Origin: a bacterium
GTDB lineage: Bacteria > Desulfobacterota > DSWW01
DNA length: 5,004 bases
Direction of reading: 5' to 3'
NCBI GenBank assembly: GCA_030609865.1
Contig: JAUWSZ010000277.1
Span: 1 to 5,004 of the forward strand
Shown in pieces: positions 4,347 to 5,004 of the stretch (positions are counted from its first letter, which is position 1; every line of letters begins with the position of its first letter). The notes below the pieces were generated by a model, which was not told the origin of the DNA, did not search any database, and saw only the letters and a program-made list of their open reading frames with translations. The position numbers were made by a program, and so were the translations under genes.

Positions 4347-5004
4347 TTATGATACCAGGGCAGAAAGTCCCAGCTCTTGGAGTTTCTCAGGGGTGGGGTG
4401 GGAGTCGGCCGGGTTCCAGCCTCTCTCGTCGTAGTACTCATCCAGTTCTCGAACCAGGTCCTGCTCGCGAAGCTCCCTGCGGCCGTAATAGTCCATCAAC
4501 CGGACCTCGCCGTCGGGCGTGACCTTGGGCTCCATCCACAGGGCAGGAAACCGGTCATCCTCGCGGCCGAACCCGGCACGTACATTCAGCAGCTTGAGCA
4601 GGTTGTGCCCTCTCTCGCCGCATCGCTTGAGGTGGGCTGCACTCGTTTCCTTGCCCGTGGCTGCGGTGTAGATTCGTGACAGGTTTTCCAGGTGCAGGGG
4701 CAGCCCGATGATGTTGTAGAAGACACAGCTCCCGATGCTGTCCATGACCATGCCCGCATCCTGTACGTGACGCGTCAATCTGCCCACCTTCACATCGCCG
4801 TTCCTGAAGATTCTCTCCGCGTCTTCCGGGGTGGCCCCGGTCTCCAGGAACGCTTTCCGCAGGGTCTCGAAAGGAACACGGGGGGCCGACATCGTCCAGT
4901 GGCATTGGGGATGATGGGCGCCCCGGGGGTTCACCACCATGTGAAAAGAACGTACATCCAGGTTCGTGTCTCGCATATCGTAGAAGCAGAAGGCCCCTTT
5001 CACG
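4347..5004 (-). CDS. Aldehyde:ferredoxin oxidoreductase family protein, C-terminal third (partial at window edge)
   Basis: About 218 residues of the C-terminal domain are present; the family is usually 600-650 residues, so the N-terminal part lies beyond the right edge. These tungsten- or molybdenum-bispterin enzymes oxidise aldehydes to acids with ferredoxin, or reduce acids. Counting from the codon at 5003-5001: DSIGSCVF (88-95; positions 4742 downward) is the DxxGxC pterin-binding motif and Cys93 the last [4Fe-4S] ligand; TAATGKETSAAHLKRCGERGHNLLKLLNVRAGFGREDDRFP, about 113-153, contains the conserved TG...GER..N..K..N.R.G..R.DD.(F/L)P pattern; the end has LDEYYDERGWN (187-197) and PTPEKLQELGL. 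The protein is cytosolic and oxygen-sensitive, which points to an anaerobe. Related roles include glyceraldehyde-3-phosphate or carboxylate-reducing enzymes and the benzoyl-CoA reductase subunit BamB; the fragment does not separate them. GTG at the edge is almost surely an internal Val codon. The stop is TGA at 4347-4349 (minus strand). Confidence 0.92.
   Translation of the reverse strand, partial: VKGAFCFYDMRDTNLDVRSFHMVVNPRGAHHPQCHWTMSAPRVPFETLRKAFLETGATPEDAERIFRNGDVKVGRLTRHVQDAGMVMDSIGSCVFYNIIGLPLHLENLSRIYTAATGKETSAAHLKRCGERGHNLLKLLNVRAGFGREDDRFPALWMEPKVTPDGEVRLMDYYGRRELREQDLVRELDEYYDERGWNPADSHPTPEKLQELGLSALVS

Noticed and set aside
4334..4679. Small plus-strand open frames opposite the oxidoreductase gene
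   Set aside because: They are antisense to conserved oxidoreductase C-terminal motifs and have no similarity that I recognise.
1..5004. CRISPR array or tandem repeat
   Set aside because: No regularly spaced direct repeats were seen; the repeats present are single inverted pairs.

Overview
The window is about 60% GC and looks like chromosome from an anaerobic, GC-rich bacterium, probably Desulfobacterota or a related syntrophic or sulfate-reducing lineage. This is an inference. It rests on a tungsten/molybdenum-pterin aldehyde:ferredoxin oxidoreductase fragment, an acyl-CoA ligase, a HEPN/MNT pair, and intergenic inverted repeats of the GGGGACAGCCAC and AAAAGGGGTCA type that I associate with such genomes. 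No ribosomal marker is present to fix the taxon.

Layout, left to right. Positions 1-48 hold a perfect 15-bp inverted repeat, and 63-110 a stem-loop region downstream of the first gene. Positions 117-1403 (minus strand; possible longer starts at 1484 or 1508) encode a stand-alone GH13 alpha-amylase-family protein with all catalytic residues and GlgE/maltosyltransferase-like motifs. The 271-base divergent gap 1404-1674 contains a candidate promoter in each direction and no gene that I can support. A complete tRNA-Arg(CCG) with encoded CCA lies at 1675-1750 and is followed by a terminator-like hairpin. Next comes a two-gene HEPN/MNT module with an ATGA overlap (1835-2541), clearly lower in GC (about 47% in sampled lines) than its neighbours (about 62%). 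It ends in a 63-base nested inverted repeat finishing in GTTAGGC, which resembles a degenerate integron attC site. The 223-base gap 2542-2764 holds that repeat plus a promoter and a strong ribosome binding site for the next gene. Positions 2765-4288 (plus) encode a complete AMP-forming acyl-CoA ligase. It converges, across a 13-bp hairpin at 4301-4341, on the C-terminal third of an aldehyde:ferredoxin oxidoreductase (4347-5004, minus) whose 5' part lies beyond the window.

How the parts may work together: the ligase and the oxidoreductase are convergent, so they are not one operon, but both act on carboxylic acids or their derivatives and would fit fermentative or syntrophic acid/aldehyde/acyl-CoA metabolism. 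The GH13 protein points to alpha-glucan (glycogen or maltose-phosphate) metabolism and has no evident link to the other genes. The HEPN/MNT pair beside a tRNA gene looks like a small acquired toxin-antitoxin or defence module. I found no large new system; the most unusual points are the possible cassette nature of the HEPN/MNT module, the U73 discriminator of the tRNA-Arg, and an 11-mer shared by two intergenic hairpins.
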